A DNA stretch of 64,000 nt from an uncultured Collinsella sp. (GTDB lineage Bacteria; Actinomycetota; Coriobacteriia; Coriobacteriales; Coriobacteriaceae): assembly GCA_900541715.1 (NCBI GenBank), contig UQLI01000001.1, forward strand, positions 124,001-188,000, read 5' to 3'. Position numbers and translations under genes: made by a program. Below the pieces are notes generated by a model. It was given only the letters and a program-made list of their open reading frames with translations, was not told the origin of the DNA and searched no databases. Positions 1-9,984 of the stretch are shown piece by piece; the stretch's first letter is position 1; each line of letters begins with the position of its first letter.

Positions 1-1
1 T

Positions 2-1264
2 TTTGCTTCCCGTGCCGTCCAGTCGGGTGCCGGCGCCGTCGTGATGACGCGTGAGCCCGAGGCCGAGCTGGTCTCGCTGGCGCAGGACAAGGGCTGTGCC
101 ATCTTGCTGACCGATGATCCCGAGGAGTTTCTGCTGCGTTTGGCGCACGCGTACCGTCTGGAGCTTGGCTGCCTGGTCGTTGGCATTACCGGTTCCATCG
201 GCAAGACGACGACCAAGGACGTGCTCGCCGCTGTGCTCGCCAAGCGCTATCGTGTCTGGGCCACCAAGGGCAATTTCAATAACCTGATCGGCATGCCGCT
301 CACGGTGCTTTCCGCTCCGGCCGATACCGAGGTCCTGGTGCTCGAGATGGGCATGAACCATTTCCACGAGATTGAGCGCCTGTCCCAGTCCGCCAATCCC
401 AACCTTGCCATCGTGAGCAAGATCGGTACCTCTCACATCGGCATTTTGGGCAGCCGCGAGAACATCGCCCGCGCTAAGGCCGAGATTGTCCAGGGTATGT
501 GCGCCGCCGGCGACTATTTGCCGCTACTGGTTTTGGGCGGCGAGGACGACTTTACGCCGTTCATTCGCGATACGTTCGCCCAGCCTGCTGGTATCGATGT
601 GATGCTGGCCGGCGTCTCGGACGATGATGAGGTCCGCGCCCGCGAAGTTCGTGTTGATGACGAGGGCCGTCCGGTCTTTACGCTCGATTTTGGTCAGGGC
701 GAGACAATCGATACCATGCTTGCTATCCCCGGCGTGCAGTCCGTTCCAAATGCCGTTAAGGCCGCCGCGGTTGCCTATCGCCTGGGCGTGACGCCCGAGC
801 AGATCGATGCTGCCTTTAGGGGCCTCACGATTACCGGTCACCGCCAGGAGATCAAGCGCGCCAAGAGCGGTGCCCGCGTCATTGACGATTCCTATAACGC
901 CAGCGCCGAATCCATGGCTGCTGGTCTCGATCTACTGTGCTCGCTTTCGTGCACGGGGTCTCGCATGGCGATCCTGGGCGAGATGGGCGAGATGGGCGAT
1001 GAGGCTCCTCGCATGCATGAGCTCGTGGGCGCCTATGCCGCCGCCAAGAAGCTCGACATGCTGGCGTGCGTGGGTGGTGAGCTGGCCCAGCTTATGGCCG
1101 ATGCCGCGCGCATGATGGGTATGGACGAGGACCGCATCCAGGTGTTCTCCGATTATCAGCAGGTGCTCGACCGCATGGGCGGCGCGCTTGAAAAACATGA
1201 TGTTGTACTGGTCAAGGGTTCCCGCTTTGTTGAGCTCGACCGCTTTGTGGAAGGTGTGTGCTAG
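2..1264 (+). CDS. murF: UDP-N-acetylmuramoyl-tripeptide-D-alanyl-D-alanine ligase (MurF), 5' end cut by window
   Basis: Cytoplasmic ATP-dependent ligase that adds D-Ala-D-Ala to the UDP-MurNAc tripeptide, the last soluble step of peptidoglycan precursor synthesis. The reading frame is open from base 2, so the true start lies upstream and the gene is partial. Seen: the P-loop GITGSIGKTTTKDVL, the central-domain motif IDDSYNASAESM, and a C-terminal Mur ligase domain ending FVEGVC. About 420 residues are present. The family is usually about 450-480, so only an N-terminal piece is missing. mraY starts 3 bases after the stop, so the two are cotranscribed. Confidence 0.95.
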   Translation, partial: FASRAVQSGAGAVVMTREPEAELVSLAQDKGCAILLTDDPEEFLLRLAHAYRLELGCLVVGITGSIGKTTTKDVLAAVLAKRYRVWATKGNFNNLIGMPLTVLSAPADTEVLVLEMGMNHFHEIERLSQSANPNLAIVSKIGTSHIGILGSRENIARAKAEIVQGMCAAGDYLPLLVLGGEDDFTPFIRDTFAQPAGIDVMLAGVSDDDEVRAREVRVDDEGRPVFTLDFGQGETIDTMLAIPGVQSVPNAVKAAAVAYRLGVTPEQIDAAFRGLTITGHRQEIKRAKSGARVIDDSYNASAESMAAGLDLLCSLSCTGSRMAILGEMGEMGDEAPRMHELVGAYAAAKKLDMLACVGGELAQLMADAARMMGMDEDRIQVFSDYQQVLDRMGGALEKHDVVLVKGSRFVELDRFVEGVC

Positions 1265-1267
1265 CCC

Positions 1268-2287
1268 ATGTTCGGCAATCCCTCGTATCCAACGTATCAG
1301 GCTTTTTTGGGGCTTGGCATCGCCGCCGCCATTGCGCTGCTGCTCATGCCGTGGTGGATCAAGCTACTCAAGGTCGAGGGTATCGGCCAGCAGGTTCGTG
1401 CCGACGGCCCCAAGCGTCATTTGGTTAAGCAGGGAACGCCCACCATGGGTGGCGTTGTCATCCTCGTCGCGATCTCGCTGACCTGCCTGCTGATGGGCAA
1501 GCTCACCACCGAGCTCGTGCTCGTGCTGCTCGCCACGCTGGCGACCGGCGTTCTGGGCCTGATTGACGACCTGACCTCCGTTACGCATGGGCGCTCGCTC
1601 GGTCTGACGCCTCATGCCAAGATGATCGGTCTAACCATTATCTGTGTCACCTTTACGGTACTTGCCGTTAACTGGTGCGGCGTCGCCCCCGAGATTCGTT
1701 TTCCCGGCGGCCTGACGATCGACCTTGGCGTGCTTTCGACCACCATCTGCGGCCTTTCGTTCCCGTGGCTCTACGTTGTCTTTTGCTGGCTGATGATCGC
1801 CGGTCTTTCTAATGCCGTGAACCTGACCGATGGCCTTGACGGTCTTGCTGGTGGCACCTCCATGATCGCTATGCTCGCCATGGCCGCCATGGCGTTTTTG
1901 CACGGAGACGTGAACCTGTCCATCTTCTGCACCGCGTGTGCCGGTGCCTGCTTGGGCTTTCTGTGGTTCAACTGCTATCCGGCGAGCATCTTTATGGGCG
2001 ATACCGGCTCGCTTGCCCTGGGTGCCGCGTTTGCCTGCACGTCCATCATGACCAACACCGAGGTCGTCTCCCTCATCATCGGTGGCCTGTTTATCGTTGA
2101 GACCCTGTCGGTCATGATTCAGGTTGTCTACTTCCACTTTACGCACAAGCGCGTCTTCCTTATGGCGCCCATCCATCATCATTTCGAAAAGAAGGGCTGG
2201 GCCGAGACCAAGGTCGTCATCCGTTTTTGGATTATCGCTGCGGCCTTTGGTGCCGTTGGCCTTGCTTTGTTCTTCCAGTTGGGATAG
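1268..2287 (+). CDS. mraY: Phospho-N-acetylmuramoyl-pentapeptide transferase (MraY)
   Basis: Integral membrane enzyme that transfers phospho-MurNAc-pentapeptide from UDP to undecaprenyl phosphate, forming lipid I. The 339-residue product has about ten hydrophobic segments. It carries the family motifs: GLIDDLTS near residue 97, NLTDGLDGLAGG in the middle, GDTGSLALGA, and MAPIHHHFEKKGW near the C-terminus. The length matches the family. The ATG lies just after the murF stop, and murD starts 9 bases after this stop, so it sits inside the cell-wall operon. Confidence 0.97.
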   Translation: MFGNPSYPTYQAFLGLGIAAAIALLLMPWWIKLLKVEGIGQQVRADGPKRHLVKQGTPTMGGVVILVAISLTCLLMGKLTTELVLVLLATLATGVLGLIDDLTSVTHGRSLGLTPHAKMIGLTIICVTFTVLAVNWCGVAPEIRFPGGLTIDLGVLSTTICGLSFPWLYVVFCWLMIAGLSNAVNLTDGLDGLAGGTSMIAMLAMAAMAFLHGDVNLSIFCTACAGACLGFLWFNCYPASIFMGDTGSLALGAAFACTSIMTNTEVVSLIIGGLFIVETLSVMIQVVYFHFTHKRVFLMAPIHHHFEKKGWAETKVVIRFWIIAAAFGAVGLALFFQLG

Positions 2288-2296
2288 TGGTCTTTC

Positions 2297-3703
2297 ATGC
2301 CTCTTGCTGATGTCTTTAGCCTGCTCGTTTTGGGTCAGGGCAAATCCGGTCTCGATGTCGCCCGCTGGGCGCTGGAACATCCCGAGCGCGTAAGCGCCGT
2401 TACCGTGTATGGCGGCGGCACCTCTGAGCCCAATGACGCCACGCGTGCGCTCGAGGCTGCTGGTGCGTCGTTTGTCTATGGGGCCGAACAGGTCGAGGGC
2501 GCCTATGACGTGTGCGTGACATGCCCGGGTATTTCGGAGTTCTCGTCCTTCTTTAAGGCGGGGCGTGAGCATGCCGCTCAGATTATGGGCGAGCCCGAGT
2601 TTGCCTATCGCTTGTCTCCCCAAAATTGGATTGCCATCACGGGCACCAACGGCAAGACAACTACCACGTCGCTGACTGATTATCTGCTCAAGGCCGCCGG
2701 TGAAGCCAGCGTGGCCGTCGGCAATATCGGTGAGCCGCCCGTGAACGAGATCGACGGCCGCGCACATAATGAGTGGTTTGTGGCCGAGCTGTCGAGTTAT
2801 CAGATTGCTACGACCGCCGAGCTTCATCCTCGCGTGGCGGTGCTGCTCAACATCACGCCCGACCACCTGGGCTGGCACAAGAGCCACAAGAACTATGCGC
2901 TTGCCAAGATCAAGTTGTTCGAGAATATGGTCGACGACGACCTCGTGGTTATCGACGTTGAGGATGCCGGCATCCATGAGTTCGATGAGTACATCTACAT
3001 GCCGGGCCGCCGCATCTGCAAGGTCGCTTTTGACGAGCCCGAGGGTGCAGACGCCGCCTTTGTGCGCGACGGCAAGTTGGTCGTCCGCCTGAAGGGCGTC
3101 GAGACTCAGCTTGTCGCCACTTCCGAGCTCAAGATCTCGGGCCATCACAATGTCATCAATGCCCTATGTGCTGCCACGGCTGCTTTGGCCGTCGGTGCCG
3201 ATCCCGAGGGCATTTGCCGTGGTTTGGCATCGTTCCAGCCGCTGGAGCACCGCGTTGAGCCCTGTGGCGAGATCGATGGCGTGCGCTACGTCAACGATTC
3301 CAAGGCAACGAACACCGATGCAGTCGAAAAGGCCCTGACGGCGTTTCCCGACGACGATGTGATTTTGCTGCTCGGCGGCCACGATAAGGGTACGCCGCTT
3401 GCGGACTTTGCCCGCGTCGTTATGGACAACGTGCGCTCGGTCGTTTGCTTTGGCGATGCGCGCGAGCGCTTTACCGCCGCTATGGACGAGGCCGATGTCG
3501 ATGGTGACGTGGATATCGCCCAGGCGGATGACCTGCGCGATGCCGTGGACGTCGCCCGTTCGCTGTCGAGCCGTGGCGACGTGATCTTACTTTCTCCTGC
3601 CTGCTCTTCGTTCGATGAGTTCTCGGGCTATGAGGAGCGCGGCCGCGTGTTTAAGGACTATGTGGCCCAGCTTGCCGCTGCGGCGAAATCGCAAATGGAA
3701 TAG
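2297..3703 (+). CDS. murD: UDP-N-acetylmuramoylalanine-D-glutamate ligase (MurD)
   Basis: Cytoplasmic Mur ligase that adds D-Glu to UDP-MurNAc-L-Ala. The 468-residue protein has an N-terminal Rossmann-like domain starting FSLLVLGQGKSGLDVARWAL, the ATP-binding ITGTNGKTTTTSL motif near residue 117, and the C-terminal NDSKATNTDAVEKAL motif that is diagnostic for MurD. It lies between mraY and ftsW, as in most dcw clusters. The ATG is preceded by a weak RBS, and close spacing (9 bases from mraY) suggests translational coupling. Confidence 0.97.
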   Translation: MPLADVFSLLVLGQGKSGLDVARWALEHPERVSAVTVYGGGTSEPNDATRALEAAGASFVYGAEQVEGAYDVCVTCPGISEFSSFFKAGREHAAQIMGEPEFAYRLSPQNWIAITGTNGKTTTTSLTDYLLKAAGEASVAVGNIGEPPVNEIDGRAHNEWFVAELSSYQIATTAELHPRVAVLLNITPDHLGWHKSHKNYALAKIKLFENMVDDDLVVIDVEDAGIHEFDEYIYMPGRRICKVAFDEPEGADAAFVRDGKLVVRLKGVETQLVATSELKISGHHNVINALCAATAALAVGADPEGICRGLASFQPLEHRVEPCGEIDGVRYVNDSKATNTDAVEKALTAFPDDDVILLLGGHDKGTPLADFARVVMDNVRSVVCFGDARERFTAAMDEADVDGDVDIAQADDLRDAVDVARSLSSRGDVILLSPACSSFDEFSGYEERGRVFKDYVAQLAAAAKSQME

Positions 3704-3712
3704 GGGTTGCCG

Positions 3713-5233
3713 GTGAGAGAGGAGAGCCCCCGACAAGGTATGAGGAGGCCCGACTCGGACCGTGCTTCCTCGCGGCGCAGCACACCGCGTTCCGGTCGCG
3801 GCAGGCAGACGTTTAGCGAACGCTATATTGCCGGCGTTCCCGCCCGTATCATGCGCCCCCGTTTGATATTCATGGCCTGCCTGTTTACCTTGGTGTGCTT
3901 TGGCCTGCTGATGGTGTACTCGGCGTCTTCGGTCGAGGCGCTGCACGAGAATGGCTCGGCGACGTTTTTTCTGTTTCGACAAGCCGCGTTTGCCGGAGTT
4001 GGCGTGCTGGCTATGGTTGCCATCGTGCGCGTTTTGCCGGACAGCTGGTTTGGGGAGGATGTGCTCAGGATCTTCCTCATAGGCATGATAGGGCTACTGT
4101 TTCTGGTGTTCTTGGTGGGCAGCGGCAGCCGTGGCGCCACGCGCTGGCTCAACATCGCCGGCATTCAGTTCCAGCCTTCCGAGTTTTTAAAGCCATTTGC
4201 CATTGCGTATTCGGCCATCATGCTCGATCGCTTCTTTTCGCCCGGTGGCAACATCAACGAATTCCTTCGCAAGATGGGCATCTACCTGGGCATTTCGCTC
4301 TTTCTGATCTTTATCCAGCCCGATTTCGGTACTGTCCTGATCATCCTGTTGACCCTCATGTGCATGGCGTTGTTTGCGGGTCTCGACCCCAGATTTATCA
4401 TCGGCGTGCTAATCTTCGGCATTCTCGTGATCGTGATTGCGCTTGTCGCAGAGCCGTACCGTATGGTGCGTATTCAGGTTGCCTTGAACCCTTGGGCCGA
4501 CGAGTATGGTGACGGCTATCAGGCCACGCTTGCCATCATGGCCTTTGCCTCGGGCGGTCTGTTCGGCCGTGGCATCGGCAACTCAACCATGAAGTACTCG
4601 TATCTGCCCGAGGCGCACAATGACTACATCCTGGCTATCATTGGCGAGGAAGTCGGCTTTGTCGGAACCGTGCTGTTCTTCTTGGTGTTTGCGATGCTGA
4701 TCTACTCGGCGTTTCGCATTGCCGAGCAGGCGACCGATCGTCGGGGCGCGCTCATGGCGTCTGGCTCCGCGGTCATTCTCGCAGTGCAGTTTTTGATTAA
4801 CGCGCTGGGCATCCTCAACGTGTTTCCCATGACGGGCAAACCGTTGCCGTTTATTAGCTACGGCGGTTCGTCGATTATTGTGTCGCTCATGCTTGCCGGG
4901 TTGATCCTGCGCGTTTCGTACGAGAGCGCCCGCCGCGATGAGTATGACCGCCGCCGCGAGAGCTTTGCCGTTATGGATGAGAGTACCGCCGGCGTGCCCC
5001 ACGTGCGCGGCGAGCGATCTTCGCGTAACGGTTTTACCGTCCTGGATGGCTCTGCGACCGAGCCGGCAGCCCGCCCGCGTCAGCGAACGGCGCCGCAAGG
5101 TCGTCCTCAGCGCCCCAGCCCTCGCAACGCGGGCGGCGGATATAATCGAATCGATTTGAACTCGGACCCGTCGGCGCGTCTGCGTACCGACGACCAGGGA
5201 CCGCGTGTACGAAGGGACTACCATGACCGATAA
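3713..5233 (+). CDS. ftsW: SEDS peptidoglycan polymerase FtsW
   Basis: Septal SEDS-family glycosyltransferase that polymerises lipid II with a class B penicillin-binding protein at the division site. Seen: about ten membrane segments, GATRWLNIAGIQFQPSEF, and the C-terminal signature PLPFISYGGSSI. Before the first membrane segment are about 45 basic, polar residues. After the last there is a roughly 100-residue hydrophilic tail rich in Arg, Pro and Ser, longer than in many bacteria. The GTG at 3713 is favoured because AGGGG lies 6 bases upstream. A TTG at 3707 is the alternative. The 3' end overlaps murG by 11 bases. Confidence 0.92.
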   Translation: MREESPRQGMRRPDSDRASSRRSTPRSGRGRQTFSERYIAGVPARIMRPRLIFMACLFTLVCFGLLMVYSASSVEALHENGSATFFLFRQAAFAGVGVLAMVAIVRVLPDSWFGEDVLRIFLIGMIGLLFLVFLVGSGSRGATRWLNIAGIQFQPSEFLKPFAIAYSAIMLDRFFSPGGNINEFLRKMGIYLGISLFLIFIQPDFGTVLIILLTLMCMALFAGLDPRFIIGVLIFGILVIVIALVAEPYRMVRIQVALNPWADEYGDGYQATLAIMAFASGGLFGRGIGNSTMKYSYLPEAHNDYILAIIGEEVGFVGTVLFFLVFAMLIYSAFRIAEQATDRRGALMASGSAVILAVQFLINALGILNVFPMTGKPLPFISYGGSSIIVSLMLAGLILRVSYESARRDEYDRRRESFAVMDESTAGVPHVRGERSSRNGFTVLDGSATEPAARPRQRTAPQGRPQRPSPRNAGGGYNRIDLNSDPSARLRTDDQGPRVRRDYHDR

Positions 5234-6338
5234 AATGACCGTTGCTATTGCAGCCGGCGGCACGGCCGGGCACATCAACCCCGCGCTCGCCTTGGCCGAA
5301 GAGCTGCGTGACCGTGGCCACCACGTTGTGTTCGTGGGCCAGTCGCGCAAGCTCGAGGGTCGTCTGGTCCCCGAGGCTGGGTTTGATTTTGTGCCCATTA
5401 CGGTCACGGGCTTCGACCGCTCCCGTCCTTGGACGGCGCTGACCTCGCTGTGGCGTGTCAACAAAGCCAAGCGTGCGCTCGCCAGTCATTTCTCAAAGGT
5501 CGGCAAGCCCGATGCCGCCATTGGTTTTGGTGCCTATGTCGAGGTTCCGCTGCTGGGGTGGTGCAAGGGCGCGGGCGTTCCGTATCTGCTGCATGAGCAG
5601 AACTCTGTTCCGGGCCTGGCCAACAAGATGATGAACTCCCACGCCGCCCGCGTGTGCATCTCGGTGCCGGCAGCGCGTTCGGTCTTTGAGCGCGAAGGTG
5701 ACCCTGACCACGTGCTCATGACCGGCAACCCCGTACGTCGCTCGGTGATCGAGGGCGATCGCGCTCGCGGCCGCAAGGCACTTGGCGTTCCCGAGGACGC
5801 TACGCTGCTGCTCGTCTTTGGCGGTTCACTTGGCGCCCAGCACCTCAACGAGCGTGTGGCTTCGCTCAAAAACGAGCTGCTTTCGCGCAAGAACCTCTAT
5901 GTGTTGCATTCGACGGGTGCCGACGGCTTTGAGGAGACCGAGCGCGCTTTGGCGCTGACGCCCGAGGAGGCGAAGCGTTACCGCGTCCAGCCTTACATCG
6001 ACAACATGGGCGATATGCTGGCTGCTGCCGATTTGGTGCTCTCGCGTTCGGGCGCATCGAGCGTGGCCGAGATCGCTGCACTCGCCGTGCCTTCGGTGCT
6101 CGTGCCGTACCCGCATGCGACGGCCGACCACCAAACCACCAATGCCCGTTATCTGGTCGACGCTGGGGCCGGCGTGCTCTGCGCCGATGCCGATATCGAC
6201 GGTTCTGCCTTTGCCGATGAACTGCTGCACCTGGTCGATGACGCGGCGGCGCGCGACGCCATGCGTCAGGCGGCGCGTGGTCTGGCTCAGGATAGGGCCG
6301 CCGCTCTTCTGGCGGATGCGGTAGAGGGTTTGCGTTAG
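5223..6338 (+). CDS. murG: UDP-GlcNAc:lipid I N-acetylglucosaminyltransferase (MurG)
   Basis: Peripheral membrane glycosyltransferase that converts lipid I to lipid II on the inner face of the membrane. The roughly 371-residue protein has the N-terminal glycine-rich loop AAGGTAGHINPALALAEEL, the HEQNSVPGLANK region, and the C-terminal UDP-GlcNAc site SRSGASSVAEIAA followed by PYPHATADHQ. The ATG at 5223 has GAAGGGA upstream and overlaps the end of ftsW. An in-frame start 18 bases earlier has no better RBS. Confidence 0.97.
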   Translation: MTDKMTVAIAAGGTAGHINPALALAEELRDRGHHVVFVGQSRKLEGRLVPEAGFDFVPITVTGFDRSRPWTALTSLWRVNKAKRALASHFSKVGKPDAAIGFGAYVEVPLLGWCKGAGVPYLLHEQNSVPGLANKMMNSHAARVCISVPAARSVFEREGDPDHVLMTGNPVRRSVIEGDRARGRKALGVPEDATLLLVFGGSLGAQHLNERVASLKNELLSRKNLYVLHSTGADGFEETERALALTPEEAKRYRVQPYIDNMGDMLAAADLVLSRSGASSVAEIAALAVPSVLVPYPHATADHQTTNARYLVDAGAGVLCADADIDGSAFADELLHLVDDAAARDAMRQAARGLAQDRAAALLADAVEGLR

Positions 6339-6435
6339 TTAGACGGGATATCGTCGGTCGCCCTCGCGCTGATGCGGTAGGTGCGGTACAGTTAACGGGT
6401 TACAGGCAGTGTTTACGCAAGGAGTACACGAGCAC

Positions 6436-7854
6436 ATGGCTGATTCCCAGACTGCAACCTCCGCGCCCGAGTTTAAGAGCGCCCACTTTATCGGTATCGG
6501 CGGCGCCGGCATGAGCGGCATCGCCCTCGTTCTTCACGAGCGCGGTTATGCCGTTACCGGCTCCGACCTTAAGACGTCACGTTATATCCGCCAGCTTACC
6601 CGCGCTGGTGTGAAGGTGCATGTGGGCCATGAGGCCGCCACGATCGACGAGGTCAAGCCCGACGTGGTTGTTGTCTCCACCGCTATTCCGGAGTCCAACC
6701 CTGAACTCGTGCGCGCTCGCGAGCTTGGTATTCCCGTGTGGCCCCGTGCCAAGATGCTCTCTGCTTTGGGCCACGGCTACACCACCGTCGCTGTTGCCGG
6801 CACGCATGGCAAGACCACCACGTCTTCGATGTGCGCCACCATGCTCGACCGCATGGGTCTGGATCCGAGCTTCTTGATCGGTGGCATCGTCGAGGGCTAT
6901 GACACGAACGGCAAGAACGGCTCGGGCGACTACTTTGTCGCTGAGGCCGACGAGTCCGACAGCTCCTTCCTGTTCCTGAACCCCAACGTGGTCATCGTGA
7001 CCAACGTCGAGGCCGACCACCTCGATCACTACTCGGGTATCGAGGAGATCGAGGCAACTTTCGCCAAATTCATGAGCCTGGTGGGCGAGGACGGCACCGT
7101 CATCGTCTGCGGTGAGGACCCGCATCTGGTCGAGCTCGCCAAGTCGACGGGTCGTCACGTGCTTTCCTACGGCTTTGCCGAGAGCAACGACATCGTCTGC
7201 ATGCACCCGGATGTCAAGGGCATCCAGAGCGATTTTATCGTTCGCTTTGAGGACGGCACTGAGCACGCTGTGGAGATCAAGAGCAATCCCGGTCGCCACA
7301 ACATGCTCAACGCCACGGCGGTGCTCACCGTCGCCCATGTCCTGGGCCTTGACATCGACGCCGCCGCCAAGGCGCTCTCGAGCTTTGAGGGCGTCCGCCG
7401 TCGCTTTACCCACGTGGGCGATATCGATGGCATCACCGTGGTCGATGATTACGGCCATCACCCCACCGAGATCAAGGCGACGCTTGCTGCTGCTTCGTCG
7501 CTGGGCTACAAGCACGTCGACGTCGTGTTCCAGCCGCACCGCTATTCGCGCCTGCAGGCCCTGTGCGACGACTTTGCCGATGCATTTGCCAATGCCGATA
7601 AACTGCTGCTGATTGATGTGTTCTCGGCTGGCGAGATGCCCATTCCGGGTGTCACCTCTAAGATGCTCGCCGATACCGTGCGCGCCAAGCATCCTGGCAA
7701 GGAGGTCGTGTACTGCTCCAGCCGTCTTGAGCTCAATCAGGAGCTCGAGCAGATGGTGGGCGAGGGCGACCTGCTGCTCACTATGGGTGCCGGTGACGTT
7801 ACGACCGTCGGTCCCGAGTTCATTGAGTATCTGACTGCCAAGAAAGACGCTTAA
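6436..7854 (+). CDS. murC: UDP-N-acetylmuramate-L-alanine ligase (MurC)
   Basis: Adds L-Ala to UDP-MurNAc, the first amino acid of the stem peptide. The 472-residue protein has the N-terminal FIGIGGAGMSGIAL dinucleotide-like fold motif, the ATP-binding AGTHGKTTTSSM motif near residue 120, the ADESDSSF motif, and DDYGHHPTEIKATL in the C-terminal domain. The ATG at 6436 follows AAGGAG at 6420-6425. A start 27 bases upstream would lie before this RBS and is less likely. A 97-base gap after murG may hold a secondary promoter. Confidence 0.96.
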   Translation: MADSQTATSAPEFKSAHFIGIGGAGMSGIALVLHERGYAVTGSDLKTSRYIRQLTRAGVKVHVGHEAATIDEVKPDVVVVSTAIPESNPELVRARELGIPVWPRAKMLSALGHGYTTVAVAGTHGKTTTSSMCATMLDRMGLDPSFLIGGIVEGYDTNGKNGSGDYFVAEADESDSSFLFLNPNVVIVTNVEADHLDHYSGIEEIEATFAKFMSLVGEDGTVIVCGEDPHLVELAKSTGRHVLSYGFAESNDIVCMHPDVKGIQSDFIVRFEDGTEHAVEIKSNPGRHNMLNATAVLTVAHVLGLDIDAAAKALSSFEGVRRRFTHVGDIDGITVVDDYGHHPTEIKATLAAASSLGYKHVDVVFQPHRYSRLQALCDDFADAFANADKLLLIDVFSAGEMPIPGVTSKMLADTVRAKHPGKEVVYCSSRLELNQELEQMVGEGDLLLTMGAGDVTTVGPEFIEYLTAKKDA

Positions 7855-7859
7855 GTCTA

Positions 7860-8771
7860 ATGGGTCTGTTTAACGCCGTCATGGCGCTCTCGGGCATGAT
7901 CGACACGGATGTGATCGAGGACGAGCGCCTTGCGCGTCATACGAGCTATCGTATCGGCGGCAAGGCCGACCTCTTTGTGACGTGCCATAGCTATCATGCC
8001 CTCCGCCGCGCCGTGGCGGTGCTCGATCGCGAGCAGGTGCCGTGGGTCATCATCGGCAAGGGCTCCAATCTGCTGGTTGCCGATGGCGGTTATCGCGGCG
8101 CCGTCATTTCGCTCGGACGTGAGTTTCAGCGCACGGTTGTTGCCGATGACGGTTGTACGCTGACGGTCGGTGCGGGCGTGATGTTTGCGCGCCTGGTCAA
8201 CGATGCCCTGTCGCGTAGCCTCTCGGGCCTTGAGTTTGCCGTTGGCATCCCTGGTTCGGTTGGCGGTGCGATATCTATGAATGCCGGCACACGGACCGAG
8301 TGGATTGGCTCGCTGGTTGAGGATGTCGTAACGTTTGACCCGGCATCCGGTATCAAACATTATGCGGGGTCCGAGATCACTTGGGGCTACCGCGAATGTA
8401 GCCTTCCCCGCAATGAGATCATCCTCGAGTGCGTGCTCAAGCTTAAACCGGCGCCCAAGGCCGACATTCGCGAGCGCATGGAGCGGTACCTGACGAGGCG
8501 CAAGCGTACACAGCCCATGGGTCGCGCATCCTGCGGGTCGGTCTTTCGCAACCCGCCCGATGCGAGCGTGGGCAAGCTTATCGAGGATTGTGGATTAAAG
8601 GGTTTTTCGATTGGCGGCGCGGAAGTTTCGCCCGTTCACGCTAATTTTATCGTTAATAACGGAACTGCCTCGGCCGATGACGTTGCCGCGGTTATCAGAC
8701 ATGTGCACGGAAAGGTGAGGGAGGCGTATGGCATCGAGCTCAGACCGGAAGTTAAATTCCTCGGCTTCTAG
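7860..8771 (+). CDS. murB: UDP-N-acetylenolpyruvoylglucosamine reductase (MurB)
   Basis: FAD- and NADPH-dependent enzyme that reduces enolpyruvyl-UDP-GlcNAc to UDP-MurNAc. The 303-residue product has RHTSYRIGGKADLF at the FAD domain start, IGKGSNLLVADGG, GGAISMNAGT, and RASCGSVFRNPP, which contains the catalytic Ser region of type II MurB. The gene starts 5 bases after murC and its 3' end overlaps ftsQ by 44 bases, a tight operon arrangement. Confidence 0.95.
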   Translation: MGLFNAVMALSGMIDTDVIEDERLARHTSYRIGGKADLFVTCHSYHALRRAVAVLDREQVPWVIIGKGSNLLVADGGYRGAVISLGREFQRTVVADDGCTLTVGAGVMFARLVNDALSRSLSGLEFAVGIPGSVGGAISMNAGTRTEWIGSLVEDVVTFDPASGIKHYAGSEITWGYRECSLPRNEIILECVLKLKPAPKADIRERMERYLTRRKRTQPMGRASCGSVFRNPPDASVGKLIEDCGLKGFSIGGAEVSPVHANFIVNNGTASADDVAAVIRHVHGKVREAYGIELRPEVKFLGF

Positions 8772-9984
8772 AGCATCGAAACCCACCTTCCGCCGCGCCG
8801 GAGGGCGTTCCGGCGCGCCTGCCAAACCTCAACGCAATATCGTCGCGCACTCTAAGCCTGTCGGGCATGCTCGACAGACCAGTCGTCCGGTTGTCGGCTC
8901 GCAGCTCGGTAATCGTCCGGCCGCAAAAAAGTCCTCGCGTCCCTCGGTGACGTCAAAGCCTGTTATGGGCGCCAAGCCTGCCCGTCCTATGGCAACTCCT
9001 AAGCCCTCGACAGGAACTAAGGCGGCGCGTCCGAGTCGCACGCTGGGCGCATCGAAACCGCGCTCGCTGACATCGGTGCCGGCTACCGCCAAGAAGCCTT
9101 CGGGTAAAAAAGGCGTCAACCCGTTGTCTTTACTTAGGGCGATGGCAAATAAAACATCAGACGCCGCTTCTGTCGTTACAGGCAAAGGCAAAATCGTGGG
9201 CGGCGTTTTGGCCGTCTTGGCCGTGCTCGTCGTCGTTGCTATCGTGGTGATTAACTCTGGATTGTTTACCGCCACTGATATTCAGATTCAAGGCAGCGAG
9301 CATGTGACGAAGCACGATGCTATCCAGCTGATCGATTTGCCCGAGGGAACGTCGCTTTTTAACGTCGATCCCGACCAGATTACCGAGGACCTCAAGCAGA
9401 ACCCGTGGGTCTCGGGCGTGGATGTCCAGCGTCAGTTCCCACATACGCTCATCATTACGCCGATGGAGCGCAAGGTCATTGCAATTGCCTATATCAGCTC
9501 CGATGACCTTGCCTGGGCCATCGGGGATGATGACACCTGGATCGCCCCGCTGTCGACGTCGGTCGAAGTGGATGACCAGGGCAACGTCATCACGACGGGG
9601 CAGGGCTCAAATACCCTGACCGGCATTGATGCCGCGCTGGCGCTCGCTAAGCACTATGGCGCGGTGTTGTTGACTGATGTCTCGGCGGATGTCGCTCCGG
9701 TTTCCGGCCAGGCAGTGAGCTCCAAGGCCGTTAAGGCTGGCTTGGATTATGTGCGTGGTTTTTCGAGCGAGTTCTTGGGACAAGTCAAGGATATTTCCAC
9801 GCCTTCGGTCGAAGCCATCTCGGCAAACCTCAATAACGGCATTGAGGTGTCGCTGGGCGATTCGAACGATATCGTCAAGAAGGAGCGCGTAGTCACCAAG
9901 CTGCTTTCGCAGGTAGAGGGCGTAACGTATATCAATGTGCGCTCTCCGGGTAACTATACATTTAGGAACGCTCCGACCTCGTAG
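8728..9984 (+). CDS. ftsQ: Cell division protein FtsQ (POTRA domain)
   Basis: Bitopic divisome protein that links early and late division proteins. The first 150 or so residues are a low-complexity cytoplasmic tail rich in Lys, Arg, Pro, Ser and Ala. One membrane helix follows (VLAVLAVLVVVAIVVINSGL, about residues 157-178). Next comes a POTRA domain (TDIQIQGSEHVTKHDA...), then a C-terminal FtsQ domain. The tail is much longer than in E. coli FtsQ, but such tails are common in actinobacteria. A GAGGGAGG RBS lies just before the ATG, inside murB. Confidence 0.9.
   Translation: MASSSDRKLNSSASRASKPTFRRAGGRSGAPAKPQRNIVAHSKPVGHARQTSRPVVGSQLGNRPAAKKSSRPSVTSKPVMGAKPARPMATPKPSTGTKAARPSRTLGASKPRSLTSVPATAKKPSGKKGVNPLSLLRAMANKTSDAASVVTGKGKIVGGVLAVLAVLVVVAIVVINSGLFTATDIQIQGSEHVTKHDAIQLIDLPEGTSLFNVDPDQITEDLKQNPWVSGVDVQRQFPHTLIITPMERKVIAIAYISSDDLAWAIGDDDTWIAPLSTSVEVDDQGNVITTGQGSNTLTGIDAALALAKHYGAVLLTDVSADVAPVSGQAVSSKAVKAGLDYVRGFSSEFLGQVKDISTPSVEAISANLNNGIEVSLGDSNDIVKKERVVTKLLSQVEGVTYINVRSPGNYTFRNAPTS

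Noticed and set aside
1631..3148. 505-codon minus-strand open frame over mraY and murD
   Set aside because: Antisense to two essential conserved genes; no family features.
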